From the NCBI RefSeq assembly GCF_901000735.1, contig NC_081541.1:43788263-43852262 (forward strand): 64,000 nucleotides of DNA. Direction: 5' to 3'. The position numbers and the translations under genes were made by a program. The notes under the pieces are model-generated. The model made no database searches. It saw nothing but the letters and a program-made list of their open reading frames with translations, and was not told the DNA's origin. Positions 10,960-21,407 of the stretch are shown here, in pieces. The stretch is from Corylus avellana. Taxonomy: Eukaryota > Streptophyta > Magnoliopsida > Fagales > Betulaceae. Numbering within the stretch: position 1 is the first letter of the stretch; every line of letters begins with the position of its first letter.

Positions 10960-11510
10960 TGTCAATGAAGAAATTCGTAATACCATCAATATTAAATGCG
11001 AAAATAATAAAATAACAAGATATTTTATGTGGTTCGGTTTATAACTTACGTCCATAGATAAAGCTTAAAGGGCTACATTATGCTCTTATTGCTTGATTTG
11101 TTTACAATACAGATAATCCTTATTTATAGGGATGTGAAAAGAATACAAAAGGATATGATTGATAAAATCAAATCAGTATTGAATATTTCTGATTTGATTT
11201 TATCAATTACAATCAATACAAAAATATTCTCATAATATCAAATCTTACACCATATACTATAACATTCTTCTCAAACTCAAGGTGGAAGATGTTGAAACCT
11301 TGAGTTTGATTTTCTTCGACGGTAGTGGTTGGAGGCGGTCAGGGACTGTGATATGAAATGCGCCTTCAATAAAATTAGGCCAATTTTGGGCAAAAATGAA
11401 AAGCCAATTATAAGCTGAAACGAGTCTGAGTTTTAAACAATACCACAAGGCCAAAAGAGAAATAGGCCAACTATAGGCAAAAAATGAAGCCAATTGTAGA
11501 CTTAAGAAAG
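10960..11510 (-). mobile_element. Truncated copia retrotransposon (3' LTR plus short internal part)
   Basis: On the minus strand a polypurine-like TTGAGTTTGAGAAGAA (11265-11280) directly precedes an LTR starting TGTTATAG at 11264 and ending TTGACA at 10960 (305 bp). About 230 bp of internal sequence remains upstream. The insertion splits the junction that is continuous as TTTTTTCTGTC and then AACAAGTTGGCATATATC in the unit at 38.3 kb, so it is specific to this unit. Confidence 0.65.
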
Positions 11511-11734
11511 AGACAAGTTGGCATATATCAAAAACTACACCTTGCATTTATTCTCCAAAATGGAGTCAAATTAAGCAACAAGCTAGCAAAATGGAACTCC
11601 ATATGCAAAATAGTTTGTGCGGTGAATGAAAATAAATAATTTATTAATGAACCTTTTATCACTACCCCACAGATAATGTAACAATTGAAAAGTCTTCTTT
11701 TGTAAATCTAAAGCTAGACCTCACCGATTCTGCC

Positions 11735-11830
11735 TTTTGATATGCTTTCCATAGCACCCAAACAAACAAGTCACAAGATAATTGCTTCCTTCATGTTTTT
11801 TTCAAGCAATCATGTTTGAAAACTAATGAG
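11735..11830 (-). pseudogene. Relic of cysteine-rich peptide gene, copy I
   Basis: On the minus strand this codes HDCLKKN and then, after a frameshift and a stop, VTCLFGCYGKHIK. This matches SCAHDC...CLFGCYK of the pseudogene at 4067-4454. The downstream DNA is also similar to 3751-4066. Only the last CX3C pair region is left. Confidence 0.6.
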
Positions 11831-12411
11831 CTGCATGTATCTACTCTGTAGGATTTAGCTGTCTCCAAGTTTTTATGGAGAATGTTGAGTTTAGTTTTTG
11901 ACGGTTTATTATAATAATAATAATAATTTTATTATTATAAAAAGATGCATTATAAACACAAAGGAAATGCTCTTCAGCCAACTTTTACAACTCAATATAA
12001 ATACAGAGTGTCTAGAATCCATAGGAACCCACAATGCCATAGAAGAGAACTCAAATTTTATCAATAAAGTGTCTGTCTGAATGCAAGCATTTGAAGAGGT
12101 TCTAAATTATAACATATAGACTAGTATGGATTTCTACACAAAAAACCCTTAAACTTCATAATCTATGTTGGCATCATATCATTCTGAAGGTCTGATCCGA
12201 GTAGGATGCCTTATTTAATTAGCTGCCCCTCTACACTCTTTTCTGCCCACAAAAATAAAAAATAAAAATAAAAATAAAAAGGAAAAAAGATGATCATTTA
12301 CTATTGAAAATACAATAATCAAAATAAATTATCTGAGATCAAAGAATCTTGCATGTATCAAATATTTGCTTAATCTCCTTTTAAGAATCAAGAATCTCCT
12401 TAATCCTTCAT

Positions 12412-12591
12412 CAGTAATGCTACATATTACACTTTTATCATATTCTCATTTTGGTACGTTGATGGGAACTACCACATCAGGCCTTAGATTTTATTTTTTT
12501 AAACAAGGGTCAGCTAAGGGTTGATGGGCACTGTAACATTAGTCCAGTAAGATGGGGTGATCGAGATGAAGTGTAGTATGTAGCATTACTT
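12412..12591. mobile_element. MITE with AGTAATGCTACATA ends
   Basis: The left end AGTAATGCTACATATTACAC and the reverse complement of the right end, AGTAATGCTACATACTACAC, form TIRs of about 20 bp or more around a body of about 180 bp. The same element is in the other units near 22668-22845, 28328-28505 and 39158-39335, so it predates the array. Confidence 0.65.
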
Positions 12592-12629
12592 ATCGTCCAT
12601 TCCAAGTTTGTTAGAACCCATATTTTTAT

Positions 12630-12770
12630 CCCACAAGTATCTTATAATACTGATGTGGTAGTCACAACCAATCATATTGGATTTTTTTTGTTTATGTTTT
12701 TAACAATGATTGATCCAAGAGTTGGTTGATACTGCTACACGAGTATTGTGGGACAATCATAAAATAAAAA
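12630..12770. repeat. Second hairpin element beside the MITE
   Basis: TTATCCCACAAGTATC...TGATGTGGTAGTCACAACCAAT pairs imperfectly with ATTGATCC...ATACTGCTACACGAGTATTGTGGGACAA. It is kept in the D unit (about 39380-39520) and cut by a deletion in units B and C. Confidence 0.45.
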
Positions 12771-13022
12771 TGTACTTGTATAATTACTTATATCAAAGGA
12801 AAATGCTATAGGCTCATAACAAAATCTACATCTTACATTTATTTTCCTAAATGAAGTCGAACCAACATGCTAGCAAAATAGAACTCCATATGCAAAATAG
12901 TTTTTTGTGGTAAATAAAAATAAATAATTCATCACAAGTCCCTAAAAAAAAGGCAGAAAATAATATTCACGTATAACTAAAAAAACATCAAGAAAATAAT
13001 ATATATTAAAGAGCGATAAAAG

Positions 13023-13490
13023 TTAGGAATTCATTACAAAATCTAAAGTTGGAGCTTGTGGATGCTGCGTATTTGGTGGCTTGTTTACGACATGCGTTTT
13101 ATAGCAAAAATAAAAACAAGGCACGAGATCGCTTCCTCGATGTCTTCTCAGGCAATCATGTGTGCAACTTTTAATGTCATTGTACATAATTGGGTCCTCA
13201 TGTTCTTTGACTTGAAGCAGGCAATCTTTAACGCCGTTTATAAAACACACTTCATACTTCGACTCCCCTATTTCCTTCCTTTTTCTCATACAATTCTCAG
13301 TTTTACCTCTAAGGCACTTCTCCATTGGTCCCCTATAATTATCGAGTGCAGAAAAATCAGGAAGCAGGGCGGGAAGTGAAGACGGACCGAGAGAAGTAGG
13401 AGCAATTTCATTAGCTTGTACTTTAAGAAGAATAAGTATAAGCAATTCCATTGTCACCAATATAAGTTTTTTAATATATTTCCGACCCAT
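13023..13490 (-). CDS. Small secreted 8-cysteine protein, 155 aa
   Basis: The ORF starts at 13490 with a classic signal peptide: basic MGRKYIKK, a hydrophobic core to about residue 24, and likely cleavage near VQA-NE (residue 26/27). The mature part has exactly eight cysteines in a symmetric array: C59-x7-C67, C82-x7-C90, C109-x3-C113, C125-x3-C129. Even spacing suggests four disulfides and an all-helical fold; the two CX3C pairs separated by 11 residues resemble the helical-hairpin/thionin-like pattern. Thionin-like and other plant cysteine-rich peptides act in defence or cell signalling, but I do not recognise a named family. The tail (residues 134-155) is Pro-rich. A TATA-like run (13568-13578) lies about 80 bp upstream. 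It is the only unbroken member of a family with a pseudogene at 4067-4454 and relics in every tandem unit. It is probably a real gene, but expression cannot be judged. Confidence 0.65.
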   Translation of the reverse strand: MGRKYIKKLILVTMELLILILLKVQANEIAPTSLGPSSLPALLPDFSALDNYRGPMEKCLRGKTENCMRKRKEIGESKYEVCFINGVKDCLLQVKEHEDPIMYNDIKSCTHDCLRRHRGSDLVPCFYFCYKTHVVNKPPNTQHPQAPTLDFVMNS

Positions 13491-13567
13491 TGATTCTCTC
13501 TCTACTTTGAAGCTCTCTTATTCTGAATTTCAGAATGATAATCTGTGCTTAAACCCTTTAAAATCCT

Positions 13568-13578
13568 CTTTATATATA
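13568..13578 (-). promoter_or_regulatory. TATA box of the cysteine-rich gene
   Basis: TATATATAAAG on the minus strand about 80 bp upstream of the ATG at 13490. The broken paralogue has an equivalent element about 95 bp upstream of its ATG. Confidence 0.45.
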
Positions 13579-15425
13579 TGCAAATGAATGATTAGATACA
13601 CTTGCAATCACGCCAATATGAATTGATTTATTATTTAAATAAGTGTTATTAAATAGTTTGGCTTTTCGACTACAATATATATATTCAATTAAATAAGTGT
13701 CACAAGGTTGCCAAAAAGCTTTTATGTTGGCCTTTGATTCTTTGAACTCGTAAATCATGCATTTAGTTTCCAATCAAGAAGTTTGAGCGGAGGATAATCC
13801 AATAGTCACAGTATACTCTATTAAAGCACCCATTTAAAAGCAATATCCCTTGTAAGGATTACGAGCTTCCAAAAACGCTATTATGTTAACTTACACTTCA
13901 TTTTTTTCAAAAGATAAACTCATTTTTCAGATAAACATGTGAAGAGTTTTTATCCAAAAGTCAGAATATAATGAAATTGCCCATTTGAAAAGTTGAAGGG
14001 ATCATTTATTTTTAACTGTTAGCCATAATTCCATTTTCAATTGCAAGTATATATGTAGAGCCATGTGTTGGAATATATATAGAGTCATGGATATAAATAT
14101 GAAGCCAATAGATAAATCAATTGAATCACATTAAGGTGTGCGACTTTGGATGGAAACAATTAAACAAATGCATTGATTCAATGTTTAAGCGACCCCAAGT
14201 GCCTTGATTCAATGTTCAAGTAAAATGAAGAGTTGTTATTTTATGGTTTAGATTTAATATTATTGTATCTACAGTGTAAATAATGTCACGTGACAAATAT
14301 GTTGACATGCTTTTTTAAAAATTTAAATGAATTTTATCATAAAATGACTCATCTCTATTTCATTAAGAACATTTCCATAAGTAAATGCATTGATTCGAAT
14401 TGAAACAAGGCAGGCACTTCAGGAAGAAACAATAGTATCTTGTAAAAGTAGTGAATCTAATCTTCTTAGAAAACCTTTTCTAATATAAGAAATTATTTAA
14501 TCTTCATGGAATTTATCATATGCTAGGCCACAATTAAGAACTCATTTGTACGATAAACCAATGTTTCAAAAATGGGACTGCATTTTATTCAGTTAAGACC
14601 ATTTACATTCCGTTCATCAAATTTTAGCTAAAGAATTACATTTTTAAATTTTAAATATTAACTTTTCTAATCACCTATATTTCACTTTCTATTTTAGGCT
14701 TATAGCTATCCACTTTCACTATTTTCAAAGATGCAAGAGAATCATATTATTTTTTTATCAGTTTGGTTATACATTTGTTGAGCTACATTGCTTAATAAAT
14801 TTGCTGGATTATAGCAGCTAGCCTAAACTGCATTTTTTTTTTTTTTAAAGCTAAAATGGCTAGTAGGATGGGGTTACTTTTTTGCCCATTTTTGCTACCG
14901 GGCTAGCTAACATAACATTTGGATAGCTCAACCTAGCCAAATACGTCAAGATCCTTTCTATTTCAAGTGAAATGAGGAAGCGCCATTTAATGATCAAAAT
15001 TTTATTTTATTGTATTTAACTATATACATGATATCACATCATTTGAAAATTATACACCGTTATAAAACAAAATCTTGATTATAAAATATCTCCCCTCCAT
15101 TTGAATAATTAGATCAAAGGTCTATAATTCCAAACCTAATATACGTAAAAGATATTGAAGATATTAATTATAAGTACGTTAAATCACCACTTATTCTGAA
15201 AGCTTGAGCTAATACAAATAAATAAATTTAATTATTTAATCAATATTTTAACAAAGTAAACTTATATTCTCTAATGTCTATATGAATCTAAATTAATGGA
15301 CCTATTACGTGGGATTCGTAGGATTTAATTTTTGAGTAATGCTATGGACCATCTTTTTATCCTTTTGACCCGATTTACTTTATGTATCCTATACGCCTAT
15401 ACGGTATGCCTATATGCGATGATGG

Positions 15426-15556
15426 GTATTGAGTACTTGGGATTTGCAGTATTCCAAAACTACAGAACAAGCTGTTTTCACTCCAGGGAAACAAAACATC
15501 CGGAGGCCAGAGCAATATCCCAGACAGTCTAGTTTGGAGGATATCTGGAGAAAAGG
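15426..15556 (+). other. Exon-like captured sequence, unrecognised
   Basis: One frame is open and composition-biased like coding DNA (KQNIRRPEQYPRQSSLEDI is readable) and ends at a donor-like AAAG/GTATAC. The same segment at 30245-30372 differs at a few bases. I cannot name the source gene. It looks like a fragment of a cellular gene carried with the unit. Confidence 0.4.
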
Positions 15557-16717
15557 TATACTAATAAGTACTCTAATCTTTTGTAGCTTCCCTTGGTGTA
15601 ATGCACCATGAAATCTTTGCTAGGCCACTACTCTAATCTGTCTTGACATGGTAGTCGTCCCGTCCGTTTATTTGTGCTTGTATGTACCCAAATTTTGTAT
15701 CGAACGGTAGGAGCGGGATCTTGTTCACATTGACATCTTCAAACCAGCAATTAATTGCCACCTGCTTTTATCTTCTGAGTTCAAATTAGAACTACATTTG
15801 ATTTAATTGACAAATGAGTTTATCGCCTCCAGTGAAAAAATAAAGTGTAAATTGCCTTTCCCAATCATCCCATCTCTACCGTTTATTTTTTTATAAGAGA
15901 TCTATAATGAACAAGCTTATAGTTATAGCTATTTGATGAGTGCGTACTCGTCTTAAAAGCATTCAACAAAGGAGAGGATACATGGCGCGGGTCGGGTCTG
16001 GTAAACCGGGCCTTTTAATAACCCTTACCGAATTTATACCCGGTGATTTCCACTGGACCCAACACGTGAAGCCCTCAACTCTTTCTTGTTTTTGTTTTTG
16101 TTTTTTTTTTTTTTGTGAGAGCTCTTATACCAAGCCATCCAACTACTTTCGTTTCTTACAAAATTACCCTTCAAAAATACAATTTGTCTCATTACCACAT
16201 TTGTCTTTTGTCTTTGTGGTTTATTACTACAAAATAAATCTCCAAACCTTATTCATTCCAAAATAAATCCTTTAATACTAATTAAAATTGAAACCAATTA
16301 ACTCCTCAATAGCAAATCCAAATCATACAAACTAAAATCACCAATTAAAATCTATCATGATTATATCAATTTATTAATTCCTAAGACATCTTCAAAATAA
16401 TTATCTCCTCCAAAATTAATATCTTAAGAAATAATTTCGAGGTATTACAAATATATCAAGTTATTTACTAGCGAAAAAAGAAAAGAAAAATAAATAATAA
16501 AGAAAAAAGAAGAATATACATGGAGATCATATTTGTGCTTAAGCTTAACACCATCCGTGACAATTTCCTTATTATTATTATTATTGTAATTTTTTTTTTA
16601 AGTATTTCCTCTTTCAACAGCCTGACCTGAAGTGCCAATCTCAATGTTTCTTTTTGAAAAAAACAAAAAATGGAATGTTGATCCAAATTTGAGCCATATA
16701 TGTCCCAGGCTTAGTAT

Positions 16718-16719
16718 TT

Positions 16720-16759
<40 letters not shown>
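16718..16759. repeat. (ATT)n microsatellite
   Basis: About 13 trinucleotide units. The homologous position near 31525 has only about four, so the length varies between units. Confidence 0.85.
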
Positions 16760-16761
<2 letters not shown>

Positions 16762-17110
16762 TTGAATGTTGGATCCTACTTGCAATAAAGCATAGTCTTC
16801 ACAGTTAATTAGACAAAATTGTAAAAGAAAATGTAATATAAGAATAAGATCTCAACACAGAATATCAGTGAAATTTATGTTATGTTGATTTTGATACATG
16901 GAATTAAGAAAGGAAAACTTTATGAACACAATAAAACGTAGAATAACATAAAGGAAAGTTTTCTTCTTTTCTCTCCTCAATATGCTTCCCATTCGATATG
17001 TATGTGATTGCTATTGATGGTTGGAATTTTGGTTTACTGTCTGTTGGGTGACCCAACTGGGTACCTTGGTGTACAAGTTTCTACATCAAACCAATATAAA
17101 AAATAAAAAA

Positions 17111-17205
17111 ATAGTCATCACTTGGCTGTAGACCACACCTCATAAAGTCGTGCCACTAGTTCGAATCCCTCATCTTCCCTTTACAAACCTTCTTGATGTT
17201 CTCTA
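17111..17205 (+). mobile_element. SINE-like fragment, copy I
   Basis: A B-box-like AGTTCGAATCCC and the preceding GGCTGTAGACCACACCTCAT resemble the SINE at 40395-40513 (GGCTATGGACCACGCCTAAT). The A box is degenerate and the tail is lost. The same fragment is at 31889-31985 and 34310-34400. Confidence 0.5.
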
Positions 17206-17369
17206 CATCTTCAACCAGAGAAAATTGCTCGAGACCAATCCTTGTAAAAATCTCACTTCACTAGTTTTGTGATTCCAAAATTAATTCACAATATGCTTGA
17301 GGTGTTTTATGAAATTTGCTTCCAGAAGAGAAGAGGGAAATCAAACAAAAAAACAAAGGTGTTTGCCAA

Positions 17370-17745
17370 AATCATCACTCAATTGACGACTCCTCCACAC
17401 CAAATTCAAACAAAACCCATATAACCAAGAATCGGTTGGTTCTGTACACCGATATCCAATCCTTTCAAGTAGAAAACCAACCATAGCAAGTAATCGTCAA
17501 ATTAACAGAGTAAAAACCCAAAAAATGAATACCATCAACAATGGGCGTAGTTCGGAATACCTCGTTGTTGAAATCGAATTCAACAAATTTCTCATGCCTA
17601 TAATTTTCCTCACAACAAATTTGGTGTCTACTAAAGCAAACAATTCCCGACAGGTACAACGGCTGGAGCTTGAAGGAGGAGCTGTAATGAATCTCTGAAG
17701 AGGTGGTGTCTTATTTAGCGTTTGTGCGTGGGGAGATCGAAACAC
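17370..17745 (-). pseudogene. Internally deleted F-box gene relic, copy I
   Basis: On the minus strand FVEFDFNNEVFRTTP and FYSVNLTI match the F-box-associated domain of the intact genes (EVFRTTPLPDG, FYSVNFTV), followed by a stop (TGA at 17465) and then IWVLFEFGVE. The F-box itself is deleted. The promoter-proximal DNA to the right (CTTATTTAGCGTTTG, AACACGTGG) is homologous to the promoter of the intact F-box genes. A whole second F-box gene was therefore once part of the unit. Confidence 0.7.
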
Positions 17746-17827
17746 GTGGCTTAGGGCTTTTGGTTCATCAAACCTAAACCTAATAGATGATGATGATGGG
17801 CCAATTTATAATGAGGGTCAATTTAAT

Positions 17828-18271
17828 GGAACAGGACCCTCTGCAGTCCATTATGAACTGAAGAATATTCAGTTCATGGCTAGAATTTCATTTTAGAAAT
17901 TCTATGGCCACAAATGAGACACATATCCCACTAATAAAAATAATAATAAAATATTATTTTAAATTAAAAAAATTAAGAAAAAAAAAAANNNNNNNNNNNN
18001 NNNNNNNNNNNNNNNNNNNNNNNNNNNNNNNNNNNNNNNNNNNNNNNNNNNNNNNNNNNNNNNNNNNNNNNNNNNNNNNNNNNNNNNNCTTTCTTTTTTT
18101 TTTCTTAATTTTTTTATTATTATTTTTTAAAAAAATTTAAAATAATATTTTATTATTATTTTTATTAGTGGGATATGTGTCCCATTTATGGCCATAAGAT
18201 TTCTGAGATGAAATCCTAGCTATGAACTGGATATTCTCCGGTCCATAATGGACTGGAGAGGATCTTGTTCC
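17828..18271. mobile_element. MULE-type hairpin MITE, copy I, core lost in a gap
   Basis: Ends GGAACAGGACCCTC and GATCTTGTTCC with long inverted arms (CAGTCCATTATG...). A perfect 9-bp target duplication CAATTTAAT flanks it (17819-17827 and 18272-18280), as in Mutator-like elements. The centre is replaced by 100 N. The intact copy at 35025-35481 has a GC-rich self-complementary GGCCGGCC core there. Confidence 0.75.
17989..18088. other. Assembly gap 1 (100 N)
   Basis: Exactly 100 N, the usual placeholder for a gap of unknown length. It lies in the hairpin core of the MITE. Confidence 0.98.
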
Positions 18272-18280
18272 CAATTTAAT

Positions 18281-19763
18281 GGCGTGAAGAATTTTTTAAG
18301 TAAAAAAAAAAAAAAAACTGCTTTTATTATTATTATTATTTATTTCTCTCTTAGGACACCATTTATTATAATGAGATTTGGGTGATGGAGGGGGAAGTAA
18401 GGCTAAGCGTAGGTTGGTAATGTCGGTTTCGGTAAAAAAAATTTATTTTTGCCTTTCGAACCGACAATGTCATTAAAATCGGTAATTTCACTGACTTATT
18501 CTACTAAATTTTATTTTATTTCGCCTTTCGAACTGAATGGTGGTCGGTAAAGTCGGTTCGATCAGTAAAGACGGTATGTGAAAAAAATGTAAAATTTGTC
18601 GGTAGAGTTGGTTTGTATTGGTCTGTAAAGTCGGTTCAGTTAGAAAATTCTCTTTTGCCTACCACACCGAAAAATTCAAAATATAAAAAATTATGCCACC
18701 TCCTGTCTGCCATCTAGTTGATCGAAAGTCGGTCGGTTGGCCGTTAGTCAGTGAATTTGCTCAAACCTAGAGGGAAGTAACAATTTTTCTTTAGAGTGAA
18801 CCTCTTTGGATATGGATAACATCGGCAATATGTCTTTCTTCTAAATATTTATAGACAAAGTTTTCTACTTTCTCCAAGAGTTTATTCAACTAACTCGTGT
18901 AAAAATGCACGTGAAAATAAAATGTATTTTGAACACATAATAATTTAATAGACTGAAATAGAGAAAATTCCTCAAACTCATTTGAAATAAAACTCTATTC
19001 AATATTCTTTTGTTTACTAAACTTATTTAAGATAAGCTTTTTTTTTTTTTTTTAATTGAATGAGAAAATGGTTATAAGGGAGGATCCTTCCCTTTCTTGA
19101 TCCTAATAATTAAATTCTCTAATGCTATACAAAATTGAAACTTATAAATTAACTCATCAATAGCCAATCCAAATCGTACAAACTAAATTTTGTGAGTGTC
19201 ACATGTAGACCAGTTCTCTTGCATGTCCAAATAACCAAGCTGATAGCAATATCTCCTGTCGACATTCCTCATGCACCTGTTGAACAAAGGATGCCAAGTC
19301 AAAGGTCATCATTAGAAATATTATAAGGATTTTATTATCCTTTCTGAAATTAAACTATTTGTTTACGAAATAGCAATGCCAAACACTAACTAAATAAAAC
19401 GCCTTGCCAAGTGACCAATGTGGTGGCCATAGTTGCCAACTTACATTACCAAATACCAACCATGTGTGCAGTTTATAGTAAAGATATATATGCTCTCAAA
19501 AAGTATAAATACCCGCAAGACCTCCATGAAACCCGTTTTCTTTAGATCCCAACTTTGTTAGGTGTAGCCCCATCCCAAGGTGTAAAAAGCTTGCAATTTA
19601 TCCTCATCCGTGCAGGAAAACTTCCGAAAGTGAGGTGCACAGATCGAAAGGGCTCTGAGCGAAGTCGCCGTTATTAAAAAATAAAATTAAAAAAAAAAAA
19701 AAAAACCTAATCTAGTCATACTTACTTACAAGAGGGAGAAAGTTAAAAAGGTTTCTTTTAGTC
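18281..19763. repeat. Tandem unit, F-box 3' flank module, copy B
   Basis: 18281-19382 matches 32994-34086 at almost every base. The module is diverged at 35491-36718. It holds an imperfect repeat of GTCGGT/AACCGAC motifs (18411-18775), poly-T, and AT-rich DNA up to the 3' end of the F-box gene. From about 19002 on it also matches 24660-25424. Confidence 0.8.
18411..18775. repeat. GTCGGT-rich imperfect repeat
   Basis: Many scattered copies of GTCGGT and its complement ACCGAC, such as GGTCGGTAAAGTCGGTTCG. The equivalent stretches are 33122-33480 and 35616-35985. It is probably an old transposon body. No TIRs or coding capacity are seen. Confidence 0.5.
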
Positions 19764-21155
19764 TTAATACTTATGAGAAAAACATAGACAAAACAAACAA
19801 AAAGACAATGAATGCAGCCATACCTCAAGATTGTAATGCAAGTGGTGCGTGTGCTTCGATAACTCCAAGCTCAAATTAATCAAGCTTGAATACACGTAGG
19901 GAAAAACCTGTAACACTAGGTTATCCCCATCTACATCCAAATTCAAAATCTCATCGTCATCCTCGATTTTATCTCCACCAACTCTATTCCTATGAAATTG
20001 AAGAACATCCTTCTCTGAATGGCTTAACAGATCATACAACACCAGCTTCCCCTCTGCATTCTGCATAAATAATGCATTTCCCCAAAGCCCCAACGGCTTT
20101 TCCGGAAAATCTAATGAGAGTGGAATATCAATAAGTTTAGTCCACGAATCCTTCACACCAAATTCAAACAAAACCCATATACCCAAAGATCGGGAGGTTC
20201 TTTCCCAGAGTCTATACCCAAGAGCACCAGTGATTAGCCTTTCCTTTGGAAAACCTATTATAGCAACAAACCCATTGAAGACTGTGAAATTGACAGAGTA
20301 GAAATCATTATAATGAAAACCGTCGGGAAGTGGAGTGGTACGGAACACCTCTTCGTTGAAGTCGAAAGCAACAATTTTCTCATTATCATACTCTGTATTC
20401 GGACGAAATTTATTAGCACTTTCACAAAGCACCACCCACCAGAAAAAAAAACCATCGGAAGCAGTGGTAGGAAAATAATTATAATATATTTTCTCATCAA
20501 AGGGCACAAAGATGTCAAGCCGCCGCCAAGTCCGAGTGCTTAGGCGGAATACTTCCGCCCGGCGTTTCGATCTACCTTTGCGATCAACAAAATCATAAAT
20601 GCTCAACACCTTGAAGTCGTTGGATCTCCGGTCGAAACCGAACCCAACGGCATCGGGAGAAACAGAAACTGGACACCGAGTAGGATCGAAAGAAGAAGAA
20701 TTCATCATATAAAAATTCATCTGAGCGTGGGGAGGGAGACTATTGAGTCCCTCCGACGTGGCGGGGTTCCAAAGGTAGATGTACCGCAAGCTTCGGTCGC
20801 GGAGACAGAGCAAACCGTTACAGGAAGCCACAAGCTTAAGATGTTGAAGACATCCACCCAAATCTTCTAGAGTAATTTTAGCCTGGCACTTCAGGGTGTC
20901 GTGAGAGAGGAAATAGAACATGTGCTTCAAGTCGTCTGGTCCGTGTTTAGCTTTGACGAGAAGAAGAGGAGGAGAATTGGGCTCTCGGAGAATCGATCGG
21001 ATTTGGTTGAAGGGGTTGTTTGGGCCAAACAAATCAGGATTTCCGATCAAATTTCGCCAGATTTTGCAAACGCACCTGAATCGGAATAGCGATTTCGGAG
21101 GCAGCCGGTTGAGTATTTCCGTCACCAGTTCCTCGTGAAAATAGGAGGTTGACAT
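19764..21155 (-). CDS. F-box protein with F-box-associated domain (CPR1-like), copy B
   Basis: 463 codons, uninterrupted. F-box at residues about 4-45 (ELVTEILNRLPPKSLFRFRC, then CKIWRNLIGNPDLF), which in this family binds SKP1 of an SCF ubiquitin ligase. The C-terminal part is an F-box-associated (FBA, CPR1/CPR30-like) substrate-recognition domain: CNGLLCLRD, YLWNPATSE, VGFGFDRRSNDFKVL, FFFWWVV, EVFRTTPLPDG, IWVLFEFGVKDSWTKL, LVLYDLLSH, LQVFPY. The length is usual for the family. The ATG at 21155 is the only Met before the F-box. The last 40 residues (a hydrophobic run, FCLFCLCF) may be read-through of a splice site (GAG/GTATGG near 19825), because copy D stops there. The upstream region has a telo-box, G-box, TATA box and two TGGGCY elements. 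Its target is unknown. The protein is identical to copy C. Confidence 0.88.
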   Translation of the reverse strand: MSTSYFHEELVTEILNRLPPKSLFRFRCVCKIWRNLIGNPDLFGPNNPFNQIRSILREPNSPPLLLVKAKHGPDDLKHMFYFLSHDTLKCQAKITLEDLGGCLQHLKLVASCNGLLCLRDRSLRYIYLWNPATSEGLNSLPPHAQMNFYMMNSSSFDPTRCPVSVSPDAVGFGFDRRSNDFKVLSIYDFVDRKGRSKRRAEVFRLSTRTWRRLDIFVPFDEKIYYNYFPTTASDGFFFWWVVLCESANKFRPNTEYDNEKIVAFDFNEEVFRTTPLPDGFHYNDFYSVNFTVFNGFVAIIGFPKERLITGALGYRLWERTSRSLGIWVLFEFGVKDSWTKLIDIPLSLDFPEKPLGLWGNALFMQNAEGKLVLYDLLSHSEKDVLQFHRNRVGGDKIEDDDEILNLDVDGDNLVLQVFPYVYSSLINLSLELSKHTHHLHYNLEVWLHSLSFCLFCLCFSHKY

Positions 21156-21198
21156 TGGAGATGAAGGAGCTGGTAGCGAGAAACGACGAATATCTTAT

Positions 21199-21288
21199 TT
21201 AGGGTTTGTAACTTTGTGGTGGGTAGGAGATTGAAAGGGACGAGAAACACGTGGTTTATAAAAGGAAGGCATGGGCCGTTGTTGGGCT
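21199..21288 (-). promoter_or_regulatory. Promoter of F-box copy B: telo-box, G-box, TATA, site II
   Basis: Going upstream from the ATG: AAACCCTAA (21199-21207), CACGTG (21248-21253), TTTTATAAA (21255-21263), GGCCCA (21272-21277) and AGCCCA (21283-21288). The TATA box lies about 100 bp from the ATG. Telo-box and TGGGCY elements are common in genes active in growing tissue; the G-box binds bZIP/bHLH factors. Confidence 0.55.
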
Positions 21289-21407
21289 TCGACTCTCACC
21301 AAGCAATAAGCATGCAGTGCACCATCTCTTTCATGTTAGGTAGAGACTCTGATCCGAGTAGGATGCCTTATTTGGTTGTACGCTTTTTTCTGTCAAAAAA
21401 AAAAAAA

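Larger units (their letters stand above)
11511..15385. repeat. Tandem unit, upstream module, copy I
   Basis: This module is colinear with 21803-24125, 27465-29787 and 38310-41395, where it lies upstream of the intact F-box genes. Here no F-box gene remains beside it; the copia fragment takes that place. It is the longest copy because it still contains the cysteine-rich gene at 13023-13490. It also carries a relic of a second cysteine-rich gene and two MITEs. Confidence 0.8.
15386..17827. repeat. Tandem unit, captured-exon/relic module, copy I
   Basis: Colinear with 30206-32602, with a few percent of single-base and indel differences, and in its last part with 34187-35024. Order: exon-like sequence, AT-rich spacer, SINE-like piece, F-box relic, hairpin MITE. 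Confidence 0.8.

Noticed and set aside
17497..17745. 82-codon minus-strand frame starting MFRSPHAQ (also at 32272 and 34694)
   Set aside because: It lies over the F-box relic but in a different frame from the FBA similarity. It is conserved only because the unit is duplicated.
17904..18140. Open frame across gap 1
   Set aside because: Low-complexity poly-A/T plus N inside a MITE; not a gene.
20258..20518. 86-codon minus-strand frame MTSLCPLM (also at 25919 and 37195)
   Set aside because: Alternative frame inside the F-box genes. It repeats only because those genes are duplicated.
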